A stretch of DNA of 33,477 nt from Dehalococcoidales bacterium. GTDB lineage: Bacteria > Chloroflexota > Dehalococcoidia > Dehalococcoidales > UBA3254. The translations under genes were made by a program, and so were the position numbers. Below the pieces are notes generated by a model. It saw only the letters and a list, made by a program, of their open reading frames with translations. It was not told the DNA's origin and searched no databases. Location: assembly GCA_016926695.1 (NCBI GenBank), contig JAFGOB010000142.1, forward strand, positions 1 to 33,477, given 5' to 3'. Shown piece by piece: positions 18,092-27,088 of the stretch (position 1 is its first letter; each line of letters begins with the position of its first letter).

Positions 18092-19816
18092 ATGATTTAC
18101 AACAGGACGAATTCCATTCCGGCTATCAATATTATGGGGCAGGCTTCCAAAAAGAAGCTTGGGGAAATCCTGATTGAAAAGCAGATGATCACTCAGCAGG
18201 AGCTGTCGGAAGTGCTTGCAATACAGCATAATGAAGGTTCCAGGCTGGGAGAGATCCTGGTCAAGCAGGGCTATATCAGCATGGAAGAGCTTATGTCAAT
18301 TCTCAGCAGCCAGTTCAACGTACCTGTGGTTGATCTGAAAAAGATTGAAGTTCAGCCCCGGGCGCTGGCCCTGGTGCCTGAAGAAATAGCCCGCAAATCC
18401 AACATTATTCCCCTGGAGCTGGATGATGATTCCCTCCTGCTGGGCATGGCTTTTCCGGATGACGTACAAACCCTGCGGGATATCGCCACGCGTACTGGCA
18501 AGAGGGTCCAGATCGTTATTGCCAGTTTAACGGACATCAATAATGCCATAGACTTGTATTACAGAGCGGGTAAAGAGATCCAGCTTAACCTGGAACAGTT
18601 GCATACCAAAAAGGAGTCCAGGGAAGATAGCGACATTGAATTAACGGCTGAGACTCCGGTTGCCCAGAGCCTGTATCTTATCCTACGGCAGGCTGTTCGG
18701 GACCGGGCTTCCGATGTGCACATCGAACCTCAGGAGGACCGTGTACGCATCCGCTTCCGTATTGACGGTATGCTGCATGATATGTATGCTCTTCCCCTGA
18801 CTGCTTTTAATGCCCTGATCTCAAGAGTAAAAATCCTGGCCGAGATGAATATCGCCGAGCAGCGGCGTTCACAGGACGGCCAGTTTTCAATACAGGTGGG
18901 ACTGAAAGAGATAGATATACGCGCGGCCACCATGGCCACGTCTAACGGTGAAAGAGTAGCTTTGCGTATCCTGGATAAAACTCTTTCTCCCCTGAGTCTT
19001 GAAGAAATCGGATTCCTGCCGGAGCAACTGGAAATCTACCGTAAAATGTTAGGCAGCTCATTCGGTGTTATCCTGGTGGGCGGACCTACCGGTTCGGGAA
19101 AGACTACCACTCTTTATGCTTCTTTGAACCAGTTTGACCGCAACGTGCAGAATATAATCACGATTGAAGACCCCATAGAATACAAGTTTGCGGATATCAA
19201 CCAGACCCAGATCAATCCAAAGGCGGGTATTACCTTTGCCGGCGGATTGCGTACTATTCTGCGTCACGATCCGGATGTGGTGCTGGTGGGAGAAGTACGT
19301 GATAAAGACACTGCCTCGATTGTTACCCAGGCAGCTTTAACCGGCCGGCTGGTGCTGGCCACCATACATGCTAACGATGCCATAAGCATACTGTTCAGAC
19401 TAATAGACCTGGGTATTGAGCCGTACCTTATTTCTCCCACGCTGATCGCGGCAGTCTCCCAGAGGATGGTCCGCCGTATCTGCCCTTACTGCAAGACCGA
19501 ATCTCCCGTATCTGCGGTTGAAGCAGCGGCATTCCGCAAGGAGACGGGGGTAACTCCGGGCCATATGTTTAAAGGCAAAGGCTGCAATATGTGCGCCGAA
19601 ACGGGATTCAGGGGAAGGGTGGCATTAATCGAGATGATGGCTATGGGAGAAAACATACGCAGACTGGTACTTGCCGGCGCCAGCTCGGATGAAATCAAAA
19701 ATGCCGCCCTCAAAGAGGGCATGGTGACCATGCAGAGGGACGGGATGATAAAGGCCAGCCAGGGGATTACGACTATAAACGAGGTGCTGAGAAGCACCTG
19801 TTCAGGTTTCTACTAG
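18092..19816 (+). CDS. pilB: Type IV pilus assembly ATPase PilB, MshEN-type
   Basis: A hexameric cytoplasmic ATPase that powers pilin assembly at the inner membrane through PilC. The N-terminus carries two 24-residue repeats, 22-45 (K-L-G ... Q) and 51-74 (R-L-G ... Q), separated by exactly five residues, matching the c-di-GMP-binding MshEN pattern; the second copy is canonical, the first has Lys for Arg and Gln for Gly. The ATPase half has Walker A GPTGSGKT (331-338), IEDPIEY, the DPDVVLVGEVRD Walker B region, the His box ATIHAND and two CxxC pairs (464/467 and 498/501) that bind zinc in PilB/GspE. The 574-residue length is normal. The ATG at 18092 has GGAG upstream; an in-frame ATG 14 codons later is possible. 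It is followed by pilC after 27 bp. Confidence 0.95.
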   Translation: MIYNRTNSIPAINIMGQASKKKLGEILIEKQMITQQELSEVLAIQHNEGSRLGEILVKQGYISMEELMSILSSQFNVPVVDLKKIEVQPRALALVPEEIARKSNIIPLELDDDSLLLGMAFPDDVQTLRDIATRTGKRVQIVIASLTDINNAIDLYYRAGKEIQLNLEQLHTKKESREDSDIELTAETPVAQSLYLILRQAVRDRASDVHIEPQEDRVRIRFRIDGMLHDMYALPLTAFNALISRVKILAEMNIAEQRRSQDGQFSIQVGLKEIDIRAATMATSNGERVALRILDKTLSPLSLEEIGFLPEQLEIYRKMLGSSFGVILVGGPTGSGKTTTLYASLNQFDRNVQNIITIEDPIEYKFADINQTQINPKAGITFAGGLRTILRHDPDVVLVGEVRDKDTASIVTQAALTGRLVLATIHANDAISILFRLIDLGIEPYLISPTLIAAVSQRMVRRICPYCKTESPVSAVEAAAFRKETGVTPGHMFKGKGCNMCAETGFRGRVALIEMMAMGENIRRLVLAGASSDEIKNAALKEGMVTMQRDGMIKASQGITTINEVLRSTCSGFY

Positions 19817-19843
19817 CGTTCTTGAGGTGATAAAGATCTGCAT

Positions 19844-21052
19844 ATGATGTACCGGTATACAGCTTATACAAATGAAAAAAAGATAGTACGCGGGACTATT
19901 GAGAGTTCGTCTCTTGAAACTGCCGAGTACAGCCTGTACAGGGCCGGGTTCAGGCGCATTCTCGACCTTCAAAAAGCCGGACCGGATCTGGACCTGAAGA
20001 AGCTGTTGACAGGTTCCAGCCGCATCAGCGCCCAGGCGTTGCTGGATTTTACCACCGAGTTAGCCATTCTTACGGAATCGGGTTTAACCATACTGGCTGC
20101 ACTGGGGCAGTTGGAGAAGCAGTCAACCGAGCCGAATATGAAACAGGTTATAGCCGGTCTGGCCCAGGAGCTTCAGGGAGGTACACCCTTTCACCAGGCC
20201 CTGCGTATGCATCCACATGTATTCAATGAGACCTTTTGCAGCATTATTGAAGCCAATGAAAAAGCCGGGACGCTTGACAACGGCTTACAGCAGCTTATCA
20301 AGCAGATCAAACAGCAATTGGCCGTCAGATCACAGATACAGGGCGCCATTACTCAGCCAGCCATTATTATAGGTCTGGCTGTAGTGGTGGTAGCCTTGAT
20401 GAGCATTGTGGTGTTGCCTCCCCTGGCGGGCATTTTCAGAGAATTCGGCGCAAGTATGCCTTTGACCACTAAAGTATTAATCGGCTTTTCTGATTTTGTT
20501 AACGCTAATAAGTACAGCATTGTGATTATTATTGCCTGCCTGGCGGCCGTAGTCTTTTTTGTTTTTAAACAGCCAGGAATCAAGCCGGTGATAGACAGGT
20601 GCGTGCTTAAGATCCCTCTCATCGGTCAGGTAGTGAACTGGAACAATACGGCCTATTTCAGCCGCACATTAAGCCATTTGCTGGGCGCCGGTATTCTTTT
20701 GCCGGACAGCATAAACATACTTCTTCGAGGTATTTCAAACGTACCTTTCAGGGATGCTTTAACAGATGTAAAAAAACAGCTTGTCCAGGGGCAAAGCCTG
20801 TCCGCGGTTATGAGCCAAAATAAAATATTTCCTCCATTACTTGTTGAGATGATAGGTGTTGGAGAGACATCCGGCAATCTGGAGTATGCCCTGGGTACGG
20901 TAGCGGACTATTTTGAATCCAAGGTTGAAAAGCGGATTTCCAGGATTACATCACTTCTGGAACCGGTGTTGATTTTGCTGGTGGGACTTGTAGTGGGGTT
21001 TATCGCGATTTCCATGATTTCGACAATTTACGGGCTGGTAGGTAATTATTAG
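19844..21052 (+). CDS. pilC: Type IV pilus inner-membrane platform protein PilC
   Basis: A 402-residue GspF/PilC protein, the membrane platform that couples PilB/PilT to the growing pilus. It has two GspF cytoplasmic domains, each with the typical helical pattern (LLDFTTELAILTESGLTILAAL near 70-90; FSRTLSHLLGAGILLPDSI in the second half), and membrane helices near 165-190, 222-245 and 370-395. The conserved GETSGNLEYAL and EPVLILLVGLVVGFIA segments are present. The start is one of two adjacent ATGs, preceded by TTGAGGTGA. It lies between pilB and the PilO-like gene on one transcript. Confidence 0.94.
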   Translation: MMYRYTAYTNEKKIVRGTIESSSLETAEYSLYRAGFRRILDLQKAGPDLDLKKLLTGSSRISAQALLDFTTELAILTESGLTILAALGQLEKQSTEPNMKQVIAGLAQELQGGTPFHQALRMHPHVFNETFCSIIEANEKAGTLDNGLQQLIKQIKQQLAVRSQIQGAITQPAIIIGLAVVVVALMSIVVLPPLAGIFREFGASMPLTTKVLIGFSDFVNANKYSIVIIIACLAAVVFFVFKQPGIKPVIDRCVLKIPLIGQVVNWNNTAYFSRTLSHLLGAGILLPDSINILLRGISNVPFRDALTDVKKQLVQGQSLSAVMSQNKIFPPLLVEMIGVGETSGNLEYALGTVADYFESKVEKRISRITSLLEPVLILLVGLVVGFIAISMISTIYGLVGNY

Positions 21053-21104
21053 CACTGTTATCAGGAAACAGAATAAACAGGTAAGTGGGAAGAAAGGAAA
21101 TAGC

Positions 21105-21656
21105 ATGCTGGTAAAAGTTGCAGTAGCACTGATATTAATACTTGCCGTGGCTTTTGGAGGGATTATTTACAGCGATTATCTCGGACAGACAGCCAGGGCT
21201 GAATCAGTCAGCATGGAGATACAAAACGATAAAAATGCCGGTAAGATCATATCAAAGGAAATCCAGATAATAAACAGCGATATTGCTGAAATCGACGGTA
21301 AAATCGAAAAGTTGAGAGACGAAATTGAAAGAGAAAAAGATTTCCTGCCGGAAATTGTCGATTCAAACAAAATTTTAAGAGATATTATAATCCTGGGCGA
21401 GAAATGTTATGTGTCTATTATTCCGATCAGTGTTCAGGAATGGTATGAGGCGCAGATTGAGGGGTATAACTATCGGGTGTTGAAAGTAAACCTGGAGATC
21501 ACAGGACGGCAGGGGGACGTACAGGAATTTATCAGCCGGACTCAGAATACAGACTATCATACGCTGACAATAAACTGTGTCATGTTGAGAAGACCTTCCG
21601 ACCCGCTGGATACGAATATCATCGCCGATATGAAGCTGGCAGTATATGTCAGATAA
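21105..21656 (+). CDS. PilO-like pilus assembly protein
   Basis: A 183-residue bitopic protein: a short N-terminus, one membrane helix (about 4-24), a charged coiled coil (about 30-85) and a C-terminal alpha/beta domain (VLKVNLEITGRQGDVQEFISRTQ) that matches the ferredoxin-like fold of PilO. PilO forms the alignment complex with PilN between the platform and the outer machinery. The call rests on this architecture and on its position next to the PilM-PilN fusion; sequence conservation in PilO is low. Its ribosome site is AAAGGAAAT. Here pilO comes before pilMN, the reverse of the usual pilM-N-O order. Confidence 0.75.
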   Translation: MLVKVAVALILILAVAFGGIIYSDYLGQTARAESVSMEIQNDKNAGKIISKEIQIINSDIAEIDGKIEKLRDEIEREKDFLPEIVDSNKILRDIIILGEKCYVSIIPISVQEWYEAQIEGYNYRVLKVNLEITGRQGDVQEFISRTQNTDYHTLTINCVMLRRPSDPLDTNIIADMKLAVYVR

Positions 21657-21678
21657 AAGGTATTTCACAGGAGCTCCA

Positions 21679-23154
21679 ATGTTATATAGAACCCGGGTAG
21701 CAATGGATATTACCAACTCGGACATCAGGATTATCTCTTTTAAAGGAGATAAGGTACAAAAATGGATGTCCTCTCCTATTCCTGCCGGAATGATCAGGGA
21801 CGGTGTAATCCAGGAACCTGAGGCCATGGCCGTACAGGTTGATGCCCTGTTTCGTACCTTGGGGCTTGACCGGCAGAGAATATTATGTACTATTACCGGT
21901 TTGCCTTTTATTTACCGCACCATCACTATGCCGAGTACGGACTACAAGGTCAAAGTGGAAGCCATAGAAAGGGCTGCCAGACTGGAAATGTCAGTCGCTG
22001 AGGATGATATGTACCTGGTTTGGCAGCTTATTGGTAACCGTCAAAACCAGAATGAGTCCGAATATTTTGTGGTAGGTGTTCCCAGAAAAGCCCTCAATCC
22101 GTTTTTACAGACTCTGTCAGGGGCCGGGATCAGGGCATCAAGAATTGATGTCAAGCCGCTTGCTCTGGCACGTGCGGTCTCATACACGGAAGCTTTGATA
22201 ATATCGCTGGAGAAAGAATATTTTGATATTATTCTGGTACATGAAGGCATGATCAGAGTTATTCATAGCTTCGGAAATGCCGTCATATCATCAGATATTT
22301 TTGGGCTGGTTAATGAGATAGCCGGCGGACTGAATATCGCCGTTAAATCTTTTAATCGTGATTATCCTCAGAATGAGTTTCCTGCGGATACCCCGGTCTT
22401 GATTTCAGGAGAACTGGCTTCCGATAGTTCGTTATTGACCCTTGTACAGGAAACTACCGGTCATCCTGTCAGCCTCATTGATACCGTTGTGCCTGTTCCC
22501 TACGGTCTGCCGCCTGAGTTGTATGCTGCCAGCCTGGGTTTGTCTTTGTATCAAAAAGAGCCGGTCTATCAGCGGAACCGGTATTATGACATCGGTGTAA
22601 ATCTTCTGGAGGGACTCAAGAAGCGAAAAACAAAAACTGTAAACGCCGGCATTGTTTTTGCGATATCCGCCGCTATAATTCTCCTGGTAGTGTTATTCAG
22701 GATCAACGCTTTAAGGGCAGAAGCTACCAGGGATGTCAAGACGCTTGAAAACAGGGTAACAGCGGAGGCCCAGCAGCTCAGTGAAGCCCAGGAAATGACC
22801 CGGGAAGCCGAGGAAAGTAAAAACGCCAGGCTGGAACAATACCGTTTGATGGATAACGAACTCAAGGAGTTGCAGGGGAAAAACCGCACGATAAAAGATT
22901 TGAAAGCGGATTTTGCCTCATCGGTAGCTTTGGTGATGGAGTGCATGCCCGACGGTATGTGTTTTGTTTCCGTATCGCTTCAAAAATCAGCGATTACCGT
23001 TACAGGCCAGACACCGGATATTATGGATGTCATGATATTCTGTGAAGAAATGGAAAAGAAGAATAAGTCCATCATGGCCAGGGTTGTGGGTATCGATCCA
23101 CTGGAAGAGGGCGGCGTCTCTTTCCAGGTCGCAGTGGTGGAAAGAGAAAGTTAA
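21679..23154 (+). CDS. PilM-PilN fusion protein (GspL-like layout)
   Basis: A single 491-residue protein joining two normally separate pilus proteins. Residues 1-300 form the actin-like PilM fold (VAMDITNSDIRIISFKG; the CTITGLPFIYRTITMP strand; ASLGLSLYQ near the end). Then comes VNLL, the short motif by which PilN binds PilM, a basic stretch KKRKTK, one membrane helix (about 323-341), a long coiled coil and a C-terminal PilN-type domain (about 410-485). This is the same cytoplasm-to-outside layout as GspL of type II secretion. The frame extends to an ATG at 21646 inside the preceding gene, but the ATG at 21679 has AGGAG five bases upstream and starts next to conserved sequence. No frame disruption is seen at the junction. 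Confidence 0.82.
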   Translation: MLYRTRVAMDITNSDIRIISFKGDKVQKWMSSPIPAGMIRDGVIQEPEAMAVQVDALFRTLGLDRQRILCTITGLPFIYRTITMPSTDYKVKVEAIERAARLEMSVAEDDMYLVWQLIGNRQNQNESEYFVVGVPRKALNPFLQTLSGAGIRASRIDVKPLALARAVSYTEALIISLEKEYFDIILVHEGMIRVIHSFGNAVISSDIFGLVNEIAGGLNIAVKSFNRDYPQNEFPADTPVLISGELASDSSLLTLVQETTGHPVSLIDTVVPVPYGLPPELYAASLGLSLYQKEPVYQRNRYYDIGVNLLEGLKKRKTKTVNAGIVFAISAAIILLVVLFRINALRAEATRDVKTLENRVTAEAQQLSEAQEMTREAEESKNARLEQYRLMDNELKELQGKNRTIKDLKADFASSVALVMECMPDGMCFVSVSLQKSAITVTGQTPDIMDVMIFCEEMEKKNKSIMARVVGIDPLEEGGVSFQVAVVERES

Positions 23155-23187
23155 AGAAAAGACCCATTGTGGGGATTATGTAATTAT

Positions 23188-24282
23188 ATGGACTCTACCA
23201 AAGGTATACATGAAATTCTAAGGAAAGCGGTGGACAGGGATACCTCGGATATCCATATCAAGGCAGGGTCTCCGCCCCTTTTCCGCGTTCACCGGGAGTT
23301 AATTTCTGAAGAATGTTACACTGAACTGACAAAAGAGGAAATAGCGGCTTTTTTCAATGAAATCACAACAGGGGAACAGAAAAAATATTTCGAAAAAAAC
23401 CTGGAACTGGATTTTTCTTATAACATAAGTGATATCGGAAGATTCAGGGTAAATGCCTATCTGCAGACCGGGAATATAGCCATGGTTTTTCGCTGGGTCC
23501 GCCGGGTGGTCCCCGCCATTGAGCAACTGGGACTGCCGGATATATGCAGGGATCTATCCGGGAAAAAGGAGGGTCTGGTAATTATAACCGGCCCTACCGG
23601 ATGCGGAAAATCAACCACCCTGGCGGCTATGCTCAATGATATGAACCATAGGATTAAGCGCAATATCATCACTATTGAAGATCCCATAGAGTTTATACAT
23701 ATGGATGAAAAATGCACCTTTTCACAGAGGGAAGTAGGCGTGGATACACGTTCCTTCGCGGATGCGCTGAAACATGTTTTTCGCCAGGACCCGGATATAA
23801 TATTGATAGGTGAAATGAGAGACATTGAGACCATGGCCATCGCACTCACCGCTGCCGAGACCGGTCACCTGGTCCTGACTACGCTGCATACCCCCAGTTC
23901 TTATGAAGCGATTGACCGCATAATAGATGCTTTTCCTCCCGAACATCATAATCAGGTCCGTCTCCAGCTTTCTGCAACGATTAAGGGGATATTGTTTCAG
24001 GATCTGGTGCCCTGTGCTGACCGAGAGGCCGTGGTGCCAGCGGTTGAGATCCTGATCGCTACGCCGGCCATCAGGAATTTAATCCGCGAAGGCAAGACTC
24101 ATCAGATACTTAATTTCATCAGTTCAGGGCAGGAAAATGGGATGAAAACCATGGACCAGGCGCTGGCGGAGCTGTATCACAGCGGAAAAATATCCAGAAA
24201 GGAAGCTCTTTCCCGAATGAGGTCGCCTGAAATGCACGACGAAACGGAAAGACAGCATGTTATCAAAAAGACCGCCTATTAG
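23188..24282 (+). CDS. pilT: Type IV pilus retraction ATPase PilT
   Basis: A 364-residue PilT-type ATPase that depolymerises pili for retraction, the motor of twitching and DNA uptake. From the ATG at 23188 the N-terminal PAS-like domain (TSDIHIKAGSPPLFRVHREL) is followed by Walker A GPTGCGKS (135-142), IEDPIEF, the DPDIILIGEMRD Walker B region, the His box TTLHTPSSYEAIDRIIDAFP and the AIRNLIREGKTHQI segment typical of PilT. An earlier TTG at 23167 is in frame, but homology starts at the ATG. A PilT in the operon argues for a retractable pilus rather than a pure secretion pseudopilus. Confidence 0.93.
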   Translation: MDSTKGIHEILRKAVDRDTSDIHIKAGSPPLFRVHRELISEECYTELTKEEIAAFFNEITTGEQKKYFEKNLELDFSYNISDIGRFRVNAYLQTGNIAMVFRWVRRVVPAIEQLGLPDICRDLSGKKEGLVIITGPTGCGKSTTLAAMLNDMNHRIKRNIITIEDPIEFIHMDEKCTFSQREVGVDTRSFADALKHVFRQDPDIILIGEMRDIETMAIALTAAETGHLVLTTLHTPSSYEAIDRIIDAFPPEHHNQVRLQLSATIKGILFQDLVPCADREAVVPAVEILIATPAIRNLIREGKTHQILNFISSGQENGMKTMDQALAELYHSGKISRKEALSRMRSPEMHDETERQHVIKKTAY

Positions 24283-24295
24283 CAGGAAGTGCTGA

Positions 24296-24658
24296 ATGAA
24301 ATCACAGAAAGGATTTACATTGATAGAAACCCTTGTGGGTATGTTTATCCTGGTTTTGATAGGCGTCACTCTGCTGGCGAGTTTGACCCTTTCATCAAAA
24401 ATACTTGTACAAACAGATTCGAGTGAGACTGCCAGGGACCTGGCTGTGGCTGAAATGGAATACTTAATAAATTTACCATATGCGGATTCCTATAGCCATG
24501 ATGAATCACTTGTCCCGGGAGGAAGTAATTTCACTATAACCATAGATACGCCGGTTTCAATTGAGGAAGACGGTAACCTGCAAAAATTGACGGTGAGGAT
24601 CTGGCTTAACGGGCAGGAGATAACCTGTTTGGAGGACTACAAGGTAAATTGGCAATGA
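24296..24658 (+). CDS. Type IV prepilin-like protein (PilV/GspI-like)
   Basis: A 120-residue prepilin. MKSQKGFTLIETLVGMFILVLIGVTLL is split here as a short basic leader, the cleavage site G6/F7 (GFTLIE), Glu at mature position 5, and the N-terminal membrane/assembly helix. The LAVAEMEYL segment after the helix resembles PilV/GspI minor pilins, and the small C-terminal domain is beta-rich. It could be a minor pilin, or less likely the main subunit, since no other GFTLIE protein is in the window. AGGAAG precedes the ATG. The next gene overlaps its stop (ATGA). Confidence 0.85.
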   Translation: MKSQKGFTLIETLVGMFILVLIGVTLLASLTLSSKILVQTDSSETARDLAVAEMEYLINLPYADSYSHDESLVPGGSNFTITIDTPVSIEEDGNLQKLTVRIWLNGQEITCLEDYKVNWQ

Positions 24659-25149
24659 AATCGTTTCCTGAAAAGATAGTCCTTGATCAGAAAGGATTCA
24701 GCCTCATACAACTGATAATCGGCCTGGCTATCACCTCTATCCTGGGTACGGTTATCACAGTCTCGCTCTGGCAGACTATAACCATTGACGGCGCCAGCAA
24801 TAAACACATGCTGGCTATCAGCCAGGTGGAAAACGCCGTGTTTAATATCAACCGGGATGTGCAGATGTCTCTGCCGGAGGATTTTTACATCTCGGGATTC
24901 CCCCTTACTCTGAAGGACGGTGTAACCTACAGCATTATCACTCCTCATGATGGCAGTCCCGCCTATTTACAGAGGAATAATAATGGTCATACGCAGATAA
25001 TTGCCAGGTATATCAATACCGATACCAATTTGACCTCCAGCTTTTATTCAGAGGGAAAATTGACCGTGACACTCACAGTCACCACCGGTGGATTTATGTC
25101 AGCAACAGAGTCACGGACACTGGTGATAATGCCCCGTTTGAATCAGTAG
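24655..25149 (+). CDS. Prepilin-like protein with Gln at position 5 (PilW/GspJ-like)
   Basis: A 164-residue prepilin-like protein. After a 14-residue leader comes KGFSLIQLIIGLAITSILG: a type IV leader-peptide cleavage site followed by the hydrophobic assembly helix, but the nearly invariant Glu at mature position 5 is Gln. The body (AISQVENAVFNINRDVQMS) matches PilW/GspJ minor pilins. Sequence from about residue 70 on is beta-rich. The ATG overlaps the preceding stop codon by four bases; an upstream TTG (24649) is in frame but not needed. Lack of Glu5 is otherwise typical of GspK-type tip subunits. Confidence 0.82.
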   Translation: MKSFPEKIVLDQKGFSLIQLIIGLAITSILGTVITVSLWQTITIDGASNKHMLAISQVENAVFNINRDVQMSLPEDFYISGFPLTLKDGVTYSIITPHDGSPAYLQRNNNGHTQIIARYINTDTNLTSSFYSEGKLTVTLTVTTGGFMSATESRTLVIMPRLNQ

Positions 25150-25168
25150 TGAGGAAGCAGGAAGATAT

Positions 25169-26824
25169 ATGGTCGTAAAGATCAAAACATGGTTGCACAA
25201 GATATTTTCCAGTGAGAGGGGTGATACCCTGATACTGGCATTGATTGTAATGATACTGGTCGGATTTTTAATCGGGCCGCTGTTGAACCACATGTCCACG
25301 GGCCTGAAAAACAGCCGGGAAGTCTATTCCTCACGAACAGATGAGCAATACGCTGCCGATGCAGGAGTGTCACAGGCGATGTGGTATATCAAGTACCGGG
25401 GTGAGGATGTTCCGGAGGAGTTCATAATAGACCAAATAAACGGTAAGACAGTATTCGTGAATATTGAACAAGCTACCGGTGAAGATGAAAGTATTTCTTA
25501 TACCATCATTTCCCGTGCTGGATCAACTACTACCACGGCCATAACGGGATATACCCCTGAAATCGAGGCTGTACCCGGTGTTCCGGGGGAAGAGTCGGTA
25601 TGTTATTTTAATAATTGCGTAGCTGCCAATTCGGGAGATATCAACGTAACGGGCGCGGCAAAAATTTGTTCGAATAACGGTAATAACGGTAATGTTTTTT
25701 CGGGCGGCGATGTTGTAATCGAAGGCTCTTCATCTATCGAGGGAGATGTCTATGCTGTTGGAGATGTGGAACTGGCTTATTCAACTAGGATTGACGGGAA
25801 TGCTGTCGCCTCAGGCAGTGTTAATACAATAGGGACGGTAACTGGTACCAGGACTTCATACGCGGATCTGCAATCCGCTCCGGGTATTGACGGGGATGAT
25901 CTCGATGAGATGGTACAGTCTGTTTACGACGGCACTTTCAATCTCGATCCTCTCATACCCGGCGGCGCCACCTACGGCGGAATTACAGTTAAAAACCAGA
26001 GCGGAACACATTATCCTGAGCTAAATATTACAGGCAACCTGGAATTCCGAAACACCAATACGGGTATAGTTTTCGACAGCCAGGTCTACGTTGCCGGTAA
26101 CATATATTTTAGAAGCGGTACGCAGGATATCACCTTTTGCGGTCCTGTTTATGCAGGGGGGAAAATATATGTCGGCAGCGGCAGCGGTACCATTTCATTC
26201 AACAGCAGGGTTATTGCTAACGAGATAGACCTGTCCGGTTGTTATACCTTCCTTTTCAATAGCAGTGTGAAAGATCTTGGGGACCTCTCCGTGGGCAACA
26301 GCATAAATACTTCTTTCGCCAGCACCATATATGTCGACGGAGATTTTGAGTACAGCGGCGCCAGCAACTTAAGCCTAAACGATAATATATATATAAAAGG
26401 CGCGCTTACCCTGGGAAACAGCACTCAACTGGTAGGCCCTGAAAAGGTTGTCGTCAGGGGAAATGTGACACTGAGCGGGGCGACAGTACTCACTGCGGAC
26501 CAGTTGCCCTTCCTGATCATGCCCCCGGCTGCAACCACGCCGGCTTTAGCTTCTTCTGTAGATCCTTCTACATTTACATTGGCCAACAGCGCCATAGCCT
26601 CGGCCGTGGTATATGCCCCCACCGCCGATTTCAGTATTACCGGTTCAGCAAAACTTTACGGGGGGATTATCTGCCAGAGCGCCGATGTGAGCAATAGCGC
26701 TATCGTGGAATACCTGACCGGTATAAGCGCAAGGGATGATCTATATTCTCCGGGTTCCGAAGGCACTCCGGGAATTGAAGGGTCTCCGGAATCGTGGAGA
26801 CTGAATACCTGGAATATAGATTAG
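25169..26824 (+). CDS. PilX-like protein with beta-helix-like passenger
   Basis: A 551-residue protein. Residues 1-100 resemble PilX/GspK-type prepilins: a basic leader, ERG then the hydrophobic helix (about 18-40), and AADAGVSQAMWYIKY after it; Glu5 is absent. From about 130 to 460 the chain is rich in Gly, Ser, Asn and Thr and contains about seven consecutive 19-21-residue units with the pattern hydrophobic-x-hydrophobic-x-G-(N/K/D)-(I/L/F)-hydrophobic (for example VYVAGNIYF, VYAGGKIYV, IYVDGDFEY, IYIKGALTL), the spacing of a right-handed beta-helix, similar to bactofilin-like or DUF7305 regions. The C-terminus (about 460-551) has a separate domain with paired cysteines in the region. It is probably surface-exposed on the pilus tip. 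AGGAAG precedes the ATG. Confidence 0.78.
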   Translation: MVVKIKTWLHKIFSSERGDTLILALIVMILVGFLIGPLLNHMSTGLKNSREVYSSRTDEQYAADAGVSQAMWYIKYRGEDVPEEFIIDQINGKTVFVNIEQATGEDESISYTIISRAGSTTTTAITGYTPEIEAVPGVPGEESVCYFNNCVAANSGDINVTGAAKICSNNGNNGNVFSGGDVVIEGSSSIEGDVYAVGDVELAYSTRIDGNAVASGSVNTIGTVTGTRTSYADLQSAPGIDGDDLDEMVQSVYDGTFNLDPLIPGGATYGGITVKNQSGTHYPELNITGNLEFRNTNTGIVFDSQVYVAGNIYFRSGTQDITFCGPVYAGGKIYVGSGSGTISFNSRVIANEIDLSGCYTFLFNSSVKDLGDLSVGNSINTSFASTIYVDGDFEYSGASNLSLNDNIYIKGALTLGNSTQLVGPEKVVVRGNVTLSGATVLTADQLPFLIMPPAATTPALASSVDPSTFTLANSAIASAVVYAPTADFSITGSAKLYGGIICQSADVSNSAIVEYLTGISARDDLYSPGSEGTPGIEGSPESWRLNTWNID

Positions 26825-26871
26825 CCTGAATATCTCCGACTGACCCTGTTACGACTTTTTAACGCTGATAG

Positions 26872-26893
26872 CTGTATCTATATACAGATACAG
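26872..26893. promoter_or_regulatory. 8-bp hairpin between pilus operon and HD-GYP gene
   Basis: Perfect inverted repeat ctgtatct / agatacag with a 6-nt loop, nested within a longer tgaccc ... gggtca pairing (about 26841-26914). No T-run follows, so termination is doubtful. The conserved bases of a c-di-GMP (GEMM) riboswitch are not present. The rest of this 264-bp gap holds no gene. Confidence 0.4.
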
Positions 26894-27088
26894 TCGAACG
26901 GCAACCACGGGTCAATACGGCTTGTTTTACGGCCATCGCTGAGTGTTTTGTGACATTTTTGTGATGTTGTTATTCCGTATGTTATATCTTCGTGATTATC
27001 TGGTACTAAAATATTAGGACTAAATGCTAAAAATTAGAAATGTATTGTTTCACGGCAGCGGCAGTCATTAACCCGGATAAGGAGAAAA

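Noticed and set aside
26825..27088. Possible c-di-GMP (GEMM) riboswitch before the HD-GYP gene
   Set aside because: The region is structured, but the conserved GEMM core bases are not found; only a simple hairpin can be supported.
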